From Thioalkalivibrio sp. XN8 (lineage in GTDB: Bacteria > Pseudomonadota > Gammaproteobacteria > Steroidobacterales > XN24), in the NCBI RefSeq assembly GCF_011058255.1, contig NZ_JAALFH010000016.1, forward strand, positions 1 to 64,000: a stretch of DNA of 64,000 bases, in the 5' to 3' direction. How positions within the stretch are numbered: position 1 is the first letter of the stretch; each line of letters begins with the position of its first letter. Both the position numbers and the translations under genes were made by a program. Shown piece by piece: positions 15,721-24,873 of this stretch. The notes beneath the pieces are model-generated. The model was not told the DNA's origin, made no database searches, and saw only the letters and a program-made list of their open reading frames with translations.

Positions 15721-18570
15721 TCAGCGAGCGTCGCGCCGATCCGCTTCGACCCGTGCCTGAAAGCTGGCCTGCAGCGCCGTCCAGCGAGAATCCCGCCGCA
15801 GCAACGCCAGATCGGGATCCTTGAGCATGCCGAAGTGCCAGCCTTGGTTCTCGATCCCGGACTGCAGTGCCACGATCGCCGCCTCCGGCCGATTCATGCG
15901 GGCAAGAACGGCAGCGCGCGAGGGTACAGTCGCGGCGTAATCCAGCACGGCGCAGGGCTTGTCGAGCGCGCACTCGTCGTCCTGCATCGCAGCCGCCAGC
16001 CACTGCTCGGCCTCATCCGTAGCGCCGCGATCCGCCGCCAGCAACGCCAGTGTCAGCTTCGCCTTGGCCCGCTCGCCGCGCGACGGCGCTGCGTCCCCGG
16101 CCACGTCCAGCGCGCGGCGTGCCGCCTGACCGGCTGCGCCGACGTTGGCGATGCCGCGATAGGCCATGGCGAGATTACGGTAGAAACCGGCCCGTTGTCG
16201 GTCGGCGAGGTCCGTGGTCCGCTCGGCATGCTCGACCACGGCTTCGAAGTACGGCAGGGCCCGCGCCGGCTCACCCTGCAGCAGCTGCAGAAAGCCCAGC
16301 TCGAAATCCCTCATCGTGACCTGGAAGCTGTCCTCGCCGCGGTTCTCGACCAGGATCTCGCGCGATTCGGCGAATGCCTGCGCGGCCGCATCGTAGTCCC
16401 CGAGAAGCTGCAACGACTGGCCCAGCTTGAGCAGGCTGTCGGCCACCGTCGGGTGTCGCTCGCCCAGGCCGGCCCGGTCGATCTCCAGGGCCCGCTCGGC
16501 ATGCACCTGCGTCGCGGTCCTCCGCCCGAGGCGCTGGTAGGCGTTGGCCAGGTTGTTGTGCAACGTGCCGAGGTAGGGATGCGTCGGCGGCAGTTCCTGT
16601 TGCACCGCGGCGAGGACCTGCTCGAAGGAATCAGCCGCGCCGTCGAGATCGCCCTGCCGGTACTGGACCACGGCCATGTTCGCACGCAGCACGTTGAGAC
16701 GCTGCTGCGCGACGAGACTGTCTTCCGCCGGATCCGCGGCCAGTCTCTCGGTAATGGCCAGCGCGCGACGGTAGGCCTCGACCGCCTCGTCGAAGCGCTC
16801 GGTTCGGGACAAGACGATGGCCAGCTGGTTCAGCGCGAAACCGCCTTCCTGGCTGTCCATCATCCCTGCGGCTTCGAGCCCGTCCAGCGCCTCCCTGAAC
16901 CAGCGCTCGGCCTCAGTCAGATCACCGCGTTCGCGATGCACGGCGCCCAGCTGACCCAGCATCCGGGCGAGCCGGCGCGGGTCGGTCAAACCTGCCGCGC
17001 GGTGCTCGTCGATGCCCTGCGAGACCAGTGCCTGGGCGCCGTCCAGGTCGCCCAGCGACCGGTAGATCTCGCCGAGCGACTCGAGCAGTCGAACGCGCAC
17101 CGCCGGAGCGTCTTCCAGCTCATCGATTCTTTGGCGTCCGCGATCGAGTAACTCGCGTGCCGAGGGATCGGAACCGGCGTTCTCGCGCGGGTCGGCAGCG
17201 GAGAACAAGCCGACCATGAACCGCAGCGACTCCTCGGCCGTGGCCCGCTGCCGCTCTGACTCGGCCTGGGCGACGCGCGCTTCGAGCAGCCCGTAGGTCG
17301 CGGTCACCGCGCCCGTGACGATGGCAAGGCCGGCCGCAACGGCGACCGCCACCGGCCAGCGATGCCGCCGCACGAACTTGCCCGCCCGGTAAGTCAGCGA
17401 CGGCGGCTGGGCCAGCACCGGCTCGTTCGCGAGGTAGCGCCTCAGGTCGGCCGCAAGCTCGGCTGCGCTGCCGTAACGCCGCTCGCGGTCCTTGGCCAGC
17501 GCCTTGAGCAGCACCGAGTCGAGATCGCCCTTCAGCCGGGCGCGCCAGGTCTGCGTGGTCGCGTCACCGGTCGTGGCGTCCGCCGGCGGCAGCTGGCTGG
17601 GCCGCGGCGTGTCGCCCTCGCGGATCTGCCGGCACATCGCCACGAAGCCCAGCGCGCGCAGCTCCCGGCCGGTGATCGGCAGCGTCCCGACCAGTAGTTC
17701 GTAGAGCACCAGGCCCAGGGAGTAGACGTCCGAGCGCGTGTCGATGTCGATTTCGCCCAGCGCGGCCTGCTCCGGGCTCATATATTCCGGCGTGCCGATC
17801 AATTCACCGAGCCGGGTCATTTTCGTCCGGTCCTCGGCGTCCCCCTCCAGCACCCGCGCGATGCCGAAGTCGATCACCTTCGGCACCGCCTGTCCACCCT
17901 GGTCGACGACCAGGATGTTCGACGGCTTCAGGTCGCGGTGGATCAGCCCCTTGCGGTGGGCGTGCTGCACGGCCTCGCAGACCGGCAGCAGCAGCTCGAT
18001 GCGCTCGGCCAGGCCGAGCTGCCGCGCGGCCGCCCACTCGGTGATAGGCACGCCCTCGATGTACTCCATCGCGAACCACGGCCGACCGTCATGCAGGCTG
18101 CCGGCGTCGAACACCCGCGCGATGTTCGGGTGCTCGAGGACCGCCAGCGCCTGGCGCTCGGCCCGGAAGCGGGCCAGCGCCTCCTGACTGTCCAGGCCCC
18201 GCCGGGTCAGCTTCAGCGCCACCCGCCGCTGCACCGGCTCGGACTGCTCCGCGAGGTACACCCGCCCCATGCCGCCCTGGCCGATCAGCCGGATGAGCCG
18301 GTACCGCCCGACCATCTCGGGATCGCCGGGCAGGTCATCAGCCAGGTCGACGATCGAGGCGGCGATACCGCCGCGGCCGGCGACCGAGTCCAGCGCCCGT
18401 TCGTCACGCGCGAGCCGGTCGCTCGGCTCGAGCATGCGAACCAGCTCAGCATGCAGCTCGGGCTCAGCGGCGGCCAGCGCCGCGAGCCGGACCTCGCGGG
18501 TCTCCGTCGACAGCGCCTCCAGCTCGTGGAACAGCGCTTCAAGGCGGCGGAAAAAATCGCTGGAGTTCAT
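15721..18570 (-). CDS. Membrane-anchored Ser/Thr protein kinase with TPR sensor domain
   Basis: A 949-residue Hanks-type kinase. The cytoplasmic kinase domain (about 90-380) has all key motifs: Gly-rich loop GQGGMG (97-102), VAIK-type Lys120 (RVALKL), catalytic loop HRDLKPSN (211-218), DFG 234-236 and GTPEYMSPEQA (259-269). One membrane helix (405-428) is followed by an extracytoplasmic region of tetratricopeptide repeats, several with the GDLDGA, RRALAI and LANAYQRLG spacing. An N-terminal helical stretch (1-85) precedes the kinase. It probably senses an envelope signal through TPR-protein contacts. It lies 57 bases downstream of the exporter/LolA-like/barrel cassette and faces the ECF sigma gene. 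Confidence 0.92.
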   Translation of the reverse strand: MNSSDFFRRLEALFHELEALSTETREVRLAALAAAEPELHAELVRMLEPSDRLARDERALDSVAGRGGIAASIVDLADDLPGDPEMVGRYRLIRLIGQGGMGRVYLAEQSEPVQRRVALKLTRRGLDSQEALARFRAERQALAVLEHPNIARVFDAGSLHDGRPWFAMEYIEGVPITEWAAARQLGLAERIELLLPVCEAVQHAHRKGLIHRDLKPSNILVVDQGGQAVPKVIDFGIARVLEGDAEDRTKMTRLGELIGTPEYMSPEQAALGEIDIDTRSDVYSLGLVLYELLVGTLPITGRELRALGFVAMCRQIREGDTPRPSQLPPADATTGDATTQTWRARLKGDLDSVLLKALAKDRERRYGSAAELAADLRRYLANEPVLAQPPSLTYRAGKFVRRHRWPVAVAVAAGLAIVTGAVTATYGLLEARVAQAESERQRATAEESLRFMVGLFSAADPRENAGSDPSARELLDRGRQRIDELEDAPAVRVRLLESLGEIYRSLGDLDGAQALVSQGIDEHRAAGLTDPRRLARMLGQLGAVHRERGDLTEAERWFREALDGLEAAGMMDSQEGGFALNQLAIVLSRTERFDEAVEAYRRALAITERLAADPAEDSLVAQQRLNVLRANMAVVQYRQGDLDGAADSFEQVLAAVQQELPPTHPYLGTLHNNLANAYQRLGRRTATQVHAERALEIDRAGLGERHPTVADSLLKLGQSLQLLGDYDAAAQAFAESREILVENRGEDSFQVTMRDFELGFLQLLQGEPARALPYFEAVVEHAERTTDLADRQRAGFYRNLAMAYRGIANVGAAGQAARRALDVAGDAAPSRGERAKAKLTLALLAADRGATDEAEQWLAAAMQDDECALDKPCAVLDYAATVPSRAAVLARMNRPEAAIVALQSGIENQGWHFGMLKDPDLALLRRDSRWTALQASFQARVEADRRDAR

Positions 18571-18627
18571 CTGCTCACCCTCCCGGAGGCCGGCCCGACC
18601 ATCCTACGACTCGCCGGACGCCCGTCG

Positions 18628-19953
18628 TCAGAACGAGGCGGTCAGCCGCAGCCAGGCGCGGCTCTGATCGCGGAACTGGCCGAACAGTTCGTCGGGCTGG
18701 CCGTGGAGCCAATCGATGCCGGCGCCCAGGCGCAGCGTATCATTCAACGCCCATTCCACCGACGGCCGGAAGGCCCCGTCGCCGTCGGCGAGTGAGCCGA
18801 TCCACTCGGCGCGCAAGATGATGGTGTCCTGCAGCAGGCTTTTCTGCACCCGCACGGTGCCGATCCAGTCGGTTTGCGGCCTGACCAGGGCTGCATCGCT
18901 GGCGCCCTCCTTCAAGTGGTCGATGCCGAACTGGGCATTGACGAACAGGCCGTCCTCACCGCGCCAGTCGAGACCGATGCCGGCGAGCGTGCGCGCCTCG
19001 CGGTCGATGAGCAGTCCGGCGCTCCCGCTGCGATTTACTGGCTGGTCCGGAATGTGCGCCAGTTCAGCGCGCCAGACGAACGCCCCGGCCGAGGCTTCGA
19101 AGGTCGCGCCGAACAGGCTGCGCCGCGGGTAGTCCAGGCGCACGGTGCCATCGGGCTGGGGCGTGAAACGCGGTTCGGTGTCCGGTCCGTCCAGGACCAG
19201 CACGCTGAAGCTGCCGGCAGCGAGGCCACGGCTGAACCGCAGTCCGATTGTGGCATCGCTGGGAGCGTGGCCGCGATCGGCAACAACCAGGGGCGGCGCG
19301 ACGGCGTCCAGGGGGAGACCCGCACGGCTCCGCGGCGCCAGCGGCGAGAAGGTATCCCCAGGGTTCGGCAACTGGTCGACGGTGTCGTCCAGGGCCACCG
19401 CGAAATCGAACCAGCCGTCCAGGGCCCGCTGCCGAACCCGCACCCCCCAGCGCGAGATCCGTTCCGGCCGGACCTCGGTCAGCACGAAATCACGCAGGCG
19501 CACCGGCGCGAACCGGTCGGTAACCCGCAAGCCGTCGAGCACGCCCCAAGCCACCACCTGCTTGCCCAGCACGATCTGTTGACCGGCGTGCTGACGGCTG
19601 AGCGTGGCCGCATCGATCTCCAGCCTGGCATGCTCGCTGTCGATCAGCGGACGGGACGCCGGCGCGAACGTTCGCACCGTGCCAAGACCGGTATCGTCGT
19701 CGGCCAGCTCCAGCCGGGCGCCCAGCTCCGCCTGCCACCGGTCGCCGAAGCGCCAACGCCATTCCGAGCTGGCACTGAGTCGGGCCAGGGATACTTCGCC
19801 GTCGTCGGTCCGCACCGCACTCCACAACGCCAGCTGGTGCCGCTGGCTTTCGAGCCGCGGTGCGGCCTCGGCCAGCGCGGCCGCGAGCAGCAGCGGCATC
19901 AGCGCCAGCGACCCCGCGCGACGAATCGATGCGTCACGTGTCCTTCGGACCAT
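18628..19953 (-). CDS. Outer-membrane beta-barrel protein, DUF1302-like
   Basis: A 441-residue exported protein, signal peptide about residues 1-30 (ending AEAA|PRL). The mature part is a series of short amphipathic strands and ends with an aromatic residue (RLTASF), as expected for a barrel inserted by BAM. The pattern QIVLGKQVVAWGVLDGLRVTD and the VRLRDFVLTEVRPERIS stretch resemble DUF1302/AlgE-like barrels found beside MMPL exporters. The start at ATG 19953 follows GGCAGAGGG; an upstream frame to 20070 would run into the previous gene. It is 22 bases downstream of the LolA-like gene and likely forms the outer-membrane part of the same transport unit. Confidence 0.72.
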   Translation of the reverse strand: MVRRTRDASIRRAGSLALMPLLLAAALAEAAPRLESQRHQLALWSAVRTDDGEVSLARLSASSEWRWRFGDRWQAELGARLELADDDTGLGTVRTFAPASRPLIDSEHARLEIDAATLSRQHAGQQIVLGKQVVAWGVLDGLRVTDRFAPVRLRDFVLTEVRPERISRWGVRVRQRALDGWFDFAVALDDTVDQLPNPGDTFSPLAPRSRAGLPLDAVAPPLVVADRGHAPSDATIGLRFSRGLAAGSFSVLVLDGPDTEPRFTPQPDGTVRLDYPRRSLFGATFEASAGAFVWRAELAHIPDQPVNRSGSAGLLIDREARTLAGIGLDWRGEDGLFVNAQFGIDHLKEGASDAALVRPQTDWIGTVRVQKSLLQDTIILRAEWIGSLADGDGAFRPSVEWALNDTLRLGAGIDWLHGQPDELFGQFRDQSRAWLRLTASF

Positions 19954-19975
19954 GGTCTTGAACCCTCTGCCGGAA

Positions 19976-20782
19976 TCAGGGCAGGCGCGGCGCGCCAAAA
20001 GCGAGGGTCTCGGCGTCGAACACCTCGAGGCCGATCTCCGGGACGTGGCGCAACTCGCTGAAGTAGACATCGGTGCGGTGGCGCTTGAGGTGGTTGACGA
20101 CGGTGAACTGCATCGCCGTCCAAATACCTTCGATGCGCTGCTGATCCAGTACTTCGACGCGCTTGAGCGGATCGCCGTGCGGATCGAGATACTCGATCTC
20201 GATCGGAATCAGGGTGTCGGGATCGACGACTGCGGTAAAGGCGGAATAGCCGAGCTCACGCGCGGTGTCCGCGTCGGGCGCATGCCCCTTCAGCACCGGC
20301 CAGCGGCGCCCGTCGCGCTCCACCTGCTCGAGCGGATCGAAGCGCCAATCATCGAGCCCGAAGCTGAAATTGTCCTGGATGTCACCGTAGGACAGGTCCG
20401 TACCGAGGAAGTACTCGGCGCGTTGCGAGGCCGGAATCCGCCGCACCCGCTCGGTCGCCGGCAGGTAAAGCCAGCTCTCGTCAACGCTCTGCTGATGCGT
20501 ATGGGTCACGAACGAGGTGCCCTGGATCGCCGCCGGCGCAGTGAAGTAAATGAGCAGGCGCTCGGTACCGTCGAGGTCGGCATGGGCCACTTTTGCGACC
20601 CGCTCCCGCTGCTTCCCGGACTTGTTGGTCAGGGTGAAGTTCATGATCCCGACGCGGCCTTCGCTGGACGGCCGCGTGGCGATCCGCTCGGCCAGGGCCC
20701 GGGCGTCCGGATCGTCCGCGCGTACGTGGCCATGGGCCAGGGCGAGCGCGAGGAACAGGAGGCAGAGCATTCCGTTACGCAT
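19976..20782 (-). CDS. Periplasmic outer-membrane lipoprotein-sorting-like protein (LolA fold)
   Basis: A 268-residue exported protein with signal peptide residues 1-22 (AHGHVRA|DD). It carries the MNFTLTNKSGKQRERVAKV, ERLLIYFTAPAAIQGTSF, ESWLYLPATERVRRIPASQR and YFLGTDLSYGDIQD stretches typical of the LolA-like family encoded next to RND/MMPL transporters (PF17131 type), not of the housekeeping LolA. The fold binds acyl chains, so it probably shuttles a lipid or lipid-like molecule across the periplasm. It overlaps the exporter stop by eight bases, indicating translational coupling, and precedes the outer-membrane barrel gene. Confidence 0.82.
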   Translation of the reverse strand: MRNGMLCLLFLALALAHGHVRADDPDARALAERIATRPSSEGRVGIMNFTLTNKSGKQRERVAKVAHADLDGTERLLIYFTAPAAIQGTSFVTHTHQQSVDESWLYLPATERVRRIPASQRAEYFLGTDLSYGDIQDNFSFGLDDWRFDPLEQVERDGRRWPVLKGHAPDADTARELGYSAFTAVVDPDTLIPIEIEYLDPHGDPLKRVEVLDQQRIEGIWTAMQFTVVNHLKRHRTDVYFSELRHVPEIGLEVFDAETLAFGAPRLP

Positions 20783-23123
20783 GAGCGAGTCTCCAGCGAC
20801 GAAACTGCACGGACAGCGCCAGTGCGGGGGGTACGAGAATCAGGGCGCCGAGCATCGAGCCGACCGCACCGGCGCCGACCAGCAGGCCGAACCAGCGCAG
20901 CGGCGGCGCCGAGCTCAATCCGATCACGCCCAGCGCGAGAACCAGCGCGAGGCCGGAAATCAGGCAGGCGCGACCGATCACCGGGTACTCGCCCTCGAGC
21001 GCCTCGAACAGCGGCACCCCGGCCTGGAGCTTCTGTCGCAGGTGACTGATCAGGTGGATCCCGAAATCCACCCCCAGGCCAGTCGCGATGGCGGCCGACA
21101 TCGAGGTCGCCGGCGCGATATCGATGCCTGCCACGCCCATCAGCGCATAGACGAACAGCACGCCGACGGCCACCGGCACCATCGCCAGCAGCGCCGGAGC
21201 GACGTTGCGAAAGGCCAGCACGGCGATGGCGAAAACCAGCACCATCGCCAGCGCGAGGCCGCGGAAGTGATGGTCTGCCAGGTGCTGCATCCAGCCTTCA
21301 TTCACGGCGACCCGGCCGCTGATCTCGGCGCCCAGGCCGGTCTCCGCCGACCAGTCGCGAACCAGCGCCTGGAGCGCATGCACGGTCGGCTGGGTGCTGC
21401 TGAATCGATCGGTGTCCAGGCGCGCCCTAATCAGGGCGTGCTGATGGTCGTAGTCGATGAGGTGATGAAAATCGTCCGGCTCGCCGCCCGCCTCATAGAG
21501 GAACAGGTACTGCGAAGGCGCATCCTCGATGCGAGGCAGCGCGCCCGGCGGTGCGTCCGTCAGCACCGAGTGCATGTGCGAGATGTAGTCCGGGATCGCC
21601 GCGACGCGCACGACGTGATCGAGCGCCGCGATGCGCTGCGACAGCTGGTCGAGCTGAGCCAGCGCGTCGGCACGCATCAGGTCGCCCGGCGATTCGGCGC
21701 GCACCACCACGTCGAGGAAGTTGAACCCCCCCAGTGAGCGGCCCAGGGCCTGGTCCGCGAGGCGCACCGGGTCTGCGGCCTCGAAGTAGCGCTGGCGCTC
21801 GTAGTCGAAGCGAGCCTGGCCCGCCAGGGCAATCAGCGACACCACCACCAGTCCCATGCCGCCGATCGCGAGGATGGGATGCGCCAGGCAGGCGCGCGAG
21901 CGGCGCGCGATCAGCGCCTCGATATGGCTGGCCACGGCCAGCCGCGGGCGCCCCGTCCGCGGCTTCAGGTCGAGCAGCAGCATCACCGCCGGCAGCACGG
22001 TCAGCGTCAGCACACCGGCAGCCAGCACGCCGACGGCAGCGAACAGGCCGAACTCACGGATCGGCTGCATGGCCGCACCGAACGCCAGCCCGACCAGGCC
22101 GGCCATGGTGGTCACACTGGTCAGCATGATCGGGCGCCAGGTCCTGGCGATCGCGTCGCGCAACGCCGTGCGGGCGTCGGCATCCGGGTGCTCCGCCCGA
22201 TAGCGCAGGTAGAACACGTTCAGGTGCAGGCTGTCGGCTACCGCCATCGCCATGATGACTACCGGCAACGCCGTCGTGATCAGGTAATAGCGGGCCCCGA
22301 GCCAGCCCATCAGCCCGATGGTGACCAGCGCCGAGGCGGCAATCACCACCAGCGGGCCGATGAACCCAGCCGGCGTGCGCAGGCCGACGACCAGGACCAG
22401 CAGCACCGCCAGGATCGCCGCCGGAATCAGGACCCGCGTGTCGGTGTCGACCGTCTCGGCGAGCCTGGCGTTCATGCCGGCCACCCCGGCCACGTGCACC
22501 GTCGTCCCCGGCGGCGCCTCGGCCTCGCCAATGGCGCGAATCGCTGCATACACCTCCCCGGCATGGTTCGGGTCGTCGACCGGAACGATCAACGTCAAGG
22601 CGTGTCCGTCCGGCGCGCCCAGCAAACCCTGCAGCATCGGCATGGCCCCGAAGCGCTCCAGCGCCAGAGCCGCCTCGGCCTCACCGATCGGGCCTTCAAC
22701 CAGGATGGGCTCGACCTGCAGGTCGCCAGCGATGCCCTGGATGGCCTTCTCCCCGGCGATGCTGAACAGGTCGCCGCGACGCACGCCCGGCACCTGCTCG
22801 AAGGCCTCGTGGATGCGCCGCAGCGCCGCGAGCGCATCGGGCCGGAACAGCGACCGGCCGGTATCGTCGATCATGGCCACGACGATAGGGTCCTCGATGC
22901 CGAACAGCTCGCGGGCCCGGTCGCGCTGCTTGGCGGCCGGGTGATCGCTGGGCACGAAGGCGTCGACCGCAGGTTCCTTGACCAGCTGCCCCAGGCCCAG
23001 GCCGGCCACTGCGATCAGCAGCAGTGCCACCACGAGGGTGCGTCGCGGCGCTCGCAGCACTGCATCGATCAGCGTGTCCAGGGGCTCGGGCAGGGAACCG
23101 GAACGAACAATGGATGAGTTCAT
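20775..23123 (-). CDS. RND/MMPL-family inner-membrane exporter
   Basis: A 782-residue transporter with the duplicated RND plan: helix 1 (RTLVVALLLIAVAGLGLGQLV), a large periplasmic loop, a five-helix block from about residue 215, helix 7 near 415, a second periplasmic loop and a second five-helix block ending near the C-terminus. The GLGVDFGIHLISHLR stretch in the second half and PVVIMAMAVADSLHLNVFY in the first carry the acidic residues expected for proton relay. It resembles MMPL lipid exporters such as the hopanoid transporter HpnN, though no hopanoid genes are present. First gene of a cassette with the LolA-like and barrel genes, giving inner-membrane, periplasmic and outer-membrane parts. 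Confidence 0.88.
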   Translation of the reverse strand: MNSSIVRSGSLPEPLDTLIDAVLRAPRRTLVVALLLIAVAGLGLGQLVKEPAVDAFVPSDHPAAKQRDRARELFGIEDPIVVAMIDDTGRSLFRPDALAALRRIHEAFEQVPGVRRGDLFSIAGEKAIQGIAGDLQVEPILVEGPIGEAEAALALERFGAMPMLQGLLGAPDGHALTLIVPVDDPNHAGEVYAAIRAIGEAEAPPGTTVHVAGVAGMNARLAETVDTDTRVLIPAAILAVLLVLVVGLRTPAGFIGPLVVIAASALVTIGLMGWLGARYYLITTALPVVIMAMAVADSLHLNVFYLRYRAEHPDADARTALRDAIARTWRPIMLTSVTTMAGLVGLAFGAAMQPIREFGLFAAVGVLAAGVLTLTVLPAVMLLLDLKPRTGRPRLAVASHIEALIARRSRACLAHPILAIGGMGLVVVSLIALAGQARFDYERQRYFEAADPVRLADQALGRSLGGFNFLDVVVRAESPGDLMRADALAQLDQLSQRIAALDHVVRVAAIPDYISHMHSVLTDAPPGALPRIEDAPSQYLFLYEAGGEPDDFHHLIDYDHQHALIRARLDTDRFSSTQPTVHALQALVRDWSAETGLGAEISGRVAVNEGWMQHLADHHFRGLALAMVLVFAIAVLAFRNVAPALLAMVPVAVGVLFVYALMGVAGIDIAPATSMSAAIATGLGVDFGIHLISHLRQKLQAGVPLFEALEGEYPVIGRACLISGLALVLALGVIGLSSAPPLRWFGLLVGAGAVGSMLGALILVPPALALSVQFRRWRLAHA

Positions 23124-23279
23124 GGCGAATCTGCTCTTCGGTCGAACGGGCCTGTCCTGTCATACGGAACCAGTGCCGCAAAACCCGTCACCGAGCGCGC
23201 GGAAACGCAACGCCGGGAAGTCGCAGAATTCATACAATCAAGCGGTTACGTGACTTTATCCCGCCAATCAGGCGGTCGG

Positions 23280-24161
23280 TCAGGCCGGCTTTCCCAGGCG
23301 CCCCCGGATAGCACGGGCGAAACGTCCCGCCGCCTCCGGGTCGTGGCTGAGGAACATCAGGGGCTCGAAGACCTCGAGCTCCATGAGCAGGAACTGCCCG
23401 TCCTTGATCACGCCGTCCACGCGGGCATAGACCGGCAACGACGGCGCCGCCAGGGCGCAGGCCCGCGCCTGCGCCACCAGCGCCGGCTCGACCTCGACGC
23501 GCTCCGTGGTGCCGCCGAAGCGGAACTGCACCCGGTAGTCGCCGGGCTTCGCCCGCTTGCGGACCGCGTGGCTGAAGACCCCGTCGAAGAACAGCAGCGA
23601 GAGCTCGCCGGCGAAGATCTCGGGCAGGAAGGGCTGCACCATCAGGCCGCGGTCGGCGAGCGTTTCGTCGATCTGGGCCTGGTAGGCCGCCGCCTCCACC
23701 ACACGGAAGCGATGAGTGCGGTAGGCGCCGCCCGAGACCGTCGGCTTGACCACGATTTCGTCCCAGCCGCGCGCACGGGCCAGCGCCGCGACGTCGGCCC
23801 GCTCGCCACGCCCGATGAAGATGGTCGGCACCAGCGCCACGCCCGCTGCCTCCAGGTCCTGCAGGTAACGCTTGTCGAAGTTCCAGTCGAGGATGTCGCC
23901 GGCGTTGCAAATGAGCACGCCGCTGGCGATGCGCGCGTCGAGCCAGGGGCGAAACTCCTCCGCGCGCTCGTAGTAATCCCAGGGCGTGCGTATGACCAGC
24001 GCTTCGAAGGCCGTCCAGTCGATCGCCGGGTCGTCCCAGATGGCCGGCACCGGGGTGATGCCGAGTTGCTCCAGTTCCCGGGCCAGCAGGCGGTCGTCCT
24101 CGAAGAGGTCGGGGTACTCGGCGCAGGTGACAAGAGCGACGCGGCGGTGGGAGGTTTTCAT
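23280..24161 (-). CDS. ATP-grasp domain enzyme (RimK-like), substrate unknown
   Basis: A 293-residue ATP-grasp ligase-type protein. Visible features are the N-terminal Rossmann-like lobe (VALVTCAEYPDLFEDD), the RTPWDYYE loop, FDKRYLQDLEAAGVALVPT, the nucleotide-binding lysine in EIVVKPTVSGGAYRT and a downstream metal site with Arg/Asp/Glu in YARVDGVIKDGQFLLMELE. It is close in outline to the stand-alone ATP-grasp proteins related to glutathione or cycloserine-type ligases. It would join a carboxylate to an amine or thiol with ATP hydrolysis. No biosynthetic partner gene is nearby. ATG 24161 is preferred to the adjacent TTG codon. Confidence 0.78.
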   Translation of the reverse strand: MKTSHRRVALVTCAEYPDLFEDDRLLARELEQLGITPVPAIWDDPAIDWTAFEALVIRTPWDYYERAEEFRPWLDARIASGVLICNAGDILDWNFDKRYLQDLEAAGVALVPTIFIGRGERADVAALARARGWDEIVVKPTVSGGAYRTHRFRVVEAAAYQAQIDETLADRGLMVQPFLPEIFAGELSLLFFDGVFSHAVRKRAKPGDYRVQFRFGGTTERVEVEPALVAQARACALAAPSLPVYARVDGVIKDGQFLLMELEVFEPLMFLSHDPEAAGRFARAIRGRLGKPA

Positions 24162-24237
24162 CAACTGGTCATCGCCCCTTCCGAACCAGGCTTGTTCCTA
24201 TATATGACGAGAATCGATGCCTCCACATCTGGTCTGC

Positions 24238-24801
24238 TCAGGATGCGAGCGCTCCCGCTCCCAAACCGATCGTCAGACCCCATAGGGCCACGGTGAAAAC
24301 ACCGAACAGGACGATCCCCTGGTGTACGCGTTCGTTCGAGGAAACCGCACCCAGGGCGCCGATCAGTACTGCGCTCACGTGAACCAGCCGGGCTGGGTGA
24401 TTCAGCGCCATGTCGAGGTTCAGCGACGCATTCAGTCCCGCACTCAATCCCCAGACGGAAAACCCCGAAAAGAGCGCCACTCGGGCGTGAAAATAGTGTT
24501 CCCTCCAGGACTTGACCTGCTCCGGATTCTCTGGAATCAGAGCGACCGCCATGAAGTAGATCAGGCCCGGAAGCGAGAGCGCCAGAACGAAACGTGGAAA
24601 GGTCCATTCGACGACCTCCCGGTATGACCAGAACGCCCAAAAACTCGCGGCCACGGTCGCGAGCATGAGCAGGCTCATGACGAGGTGCACCCAGTACCTG
24701 CGCGACGGATCGATCGCCGCCCGCAGGCCCCCGAGAATGCGAAGCGCGGCCAGAGAGTAGAGGAGCCCGAAAGCTATGGCCAGGTACTCGAACAGGGTCA
24801 A
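24238..24801 (-). CDS. Uncharacterised six-helix membrane protein with TTG start
   Basis: A 187-residue membrane protein with about six hydrophobic segments (TLFEYLAIAFGLLYSLAAL, a segment near residue 45, FPRFVLALSLPGLIYFMAVAL and others). I recognise no family; the PENPEQVKSWREHYF loop is its most distinctive part. TTG 24801 is the likely start because AGAGGT stands six bases before it; ATG 24837 would add 12 residues with no ribosome site. GC content is lower than the surroundings (35 of 60 bases in 24541-24600), shared with the MAPEG gene upstream on the same strand, which suggests common, possibly acquired, origin. Confidence 0.6.
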   Translation of the reverse strand: MTLFEYLAIAFGLLYSLAALRILGGLRAAIDPSRRYWVHLVMSLLMLATVAASFWAFWSYREVVEWTFPRFVLALSLPGLIYFMAVALIPENPEQVKSWREHYFHARVALFSGFSVWGLSAGLNASLNLDMALNHPARLVHVSAVLIGALGAVSSNERVHQGIVLFGVFTVALWGLTIGLGAGALAS

Positions 24802-24873
24802 GGGGCTACCTCTGCCGGGGTCTAACACCAGAGCCAAGCCGCGCCGAGAAGCGGCGTCGGCTCGAAGGGATTG

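Noticed and set aside
21879-23117. Plus-strand frame opposite the MMPL exporter
   Set aside because: Gln/Arg/His-rich shadow; the exporter on the minus strand has complete RND architecture.
23261-23275. CCGCC-AATCA-GGCGG hairpin after the ATP-grasp gene as a terminator
   Set aside because: Only five pairs and no U-run in the direction of transcription.
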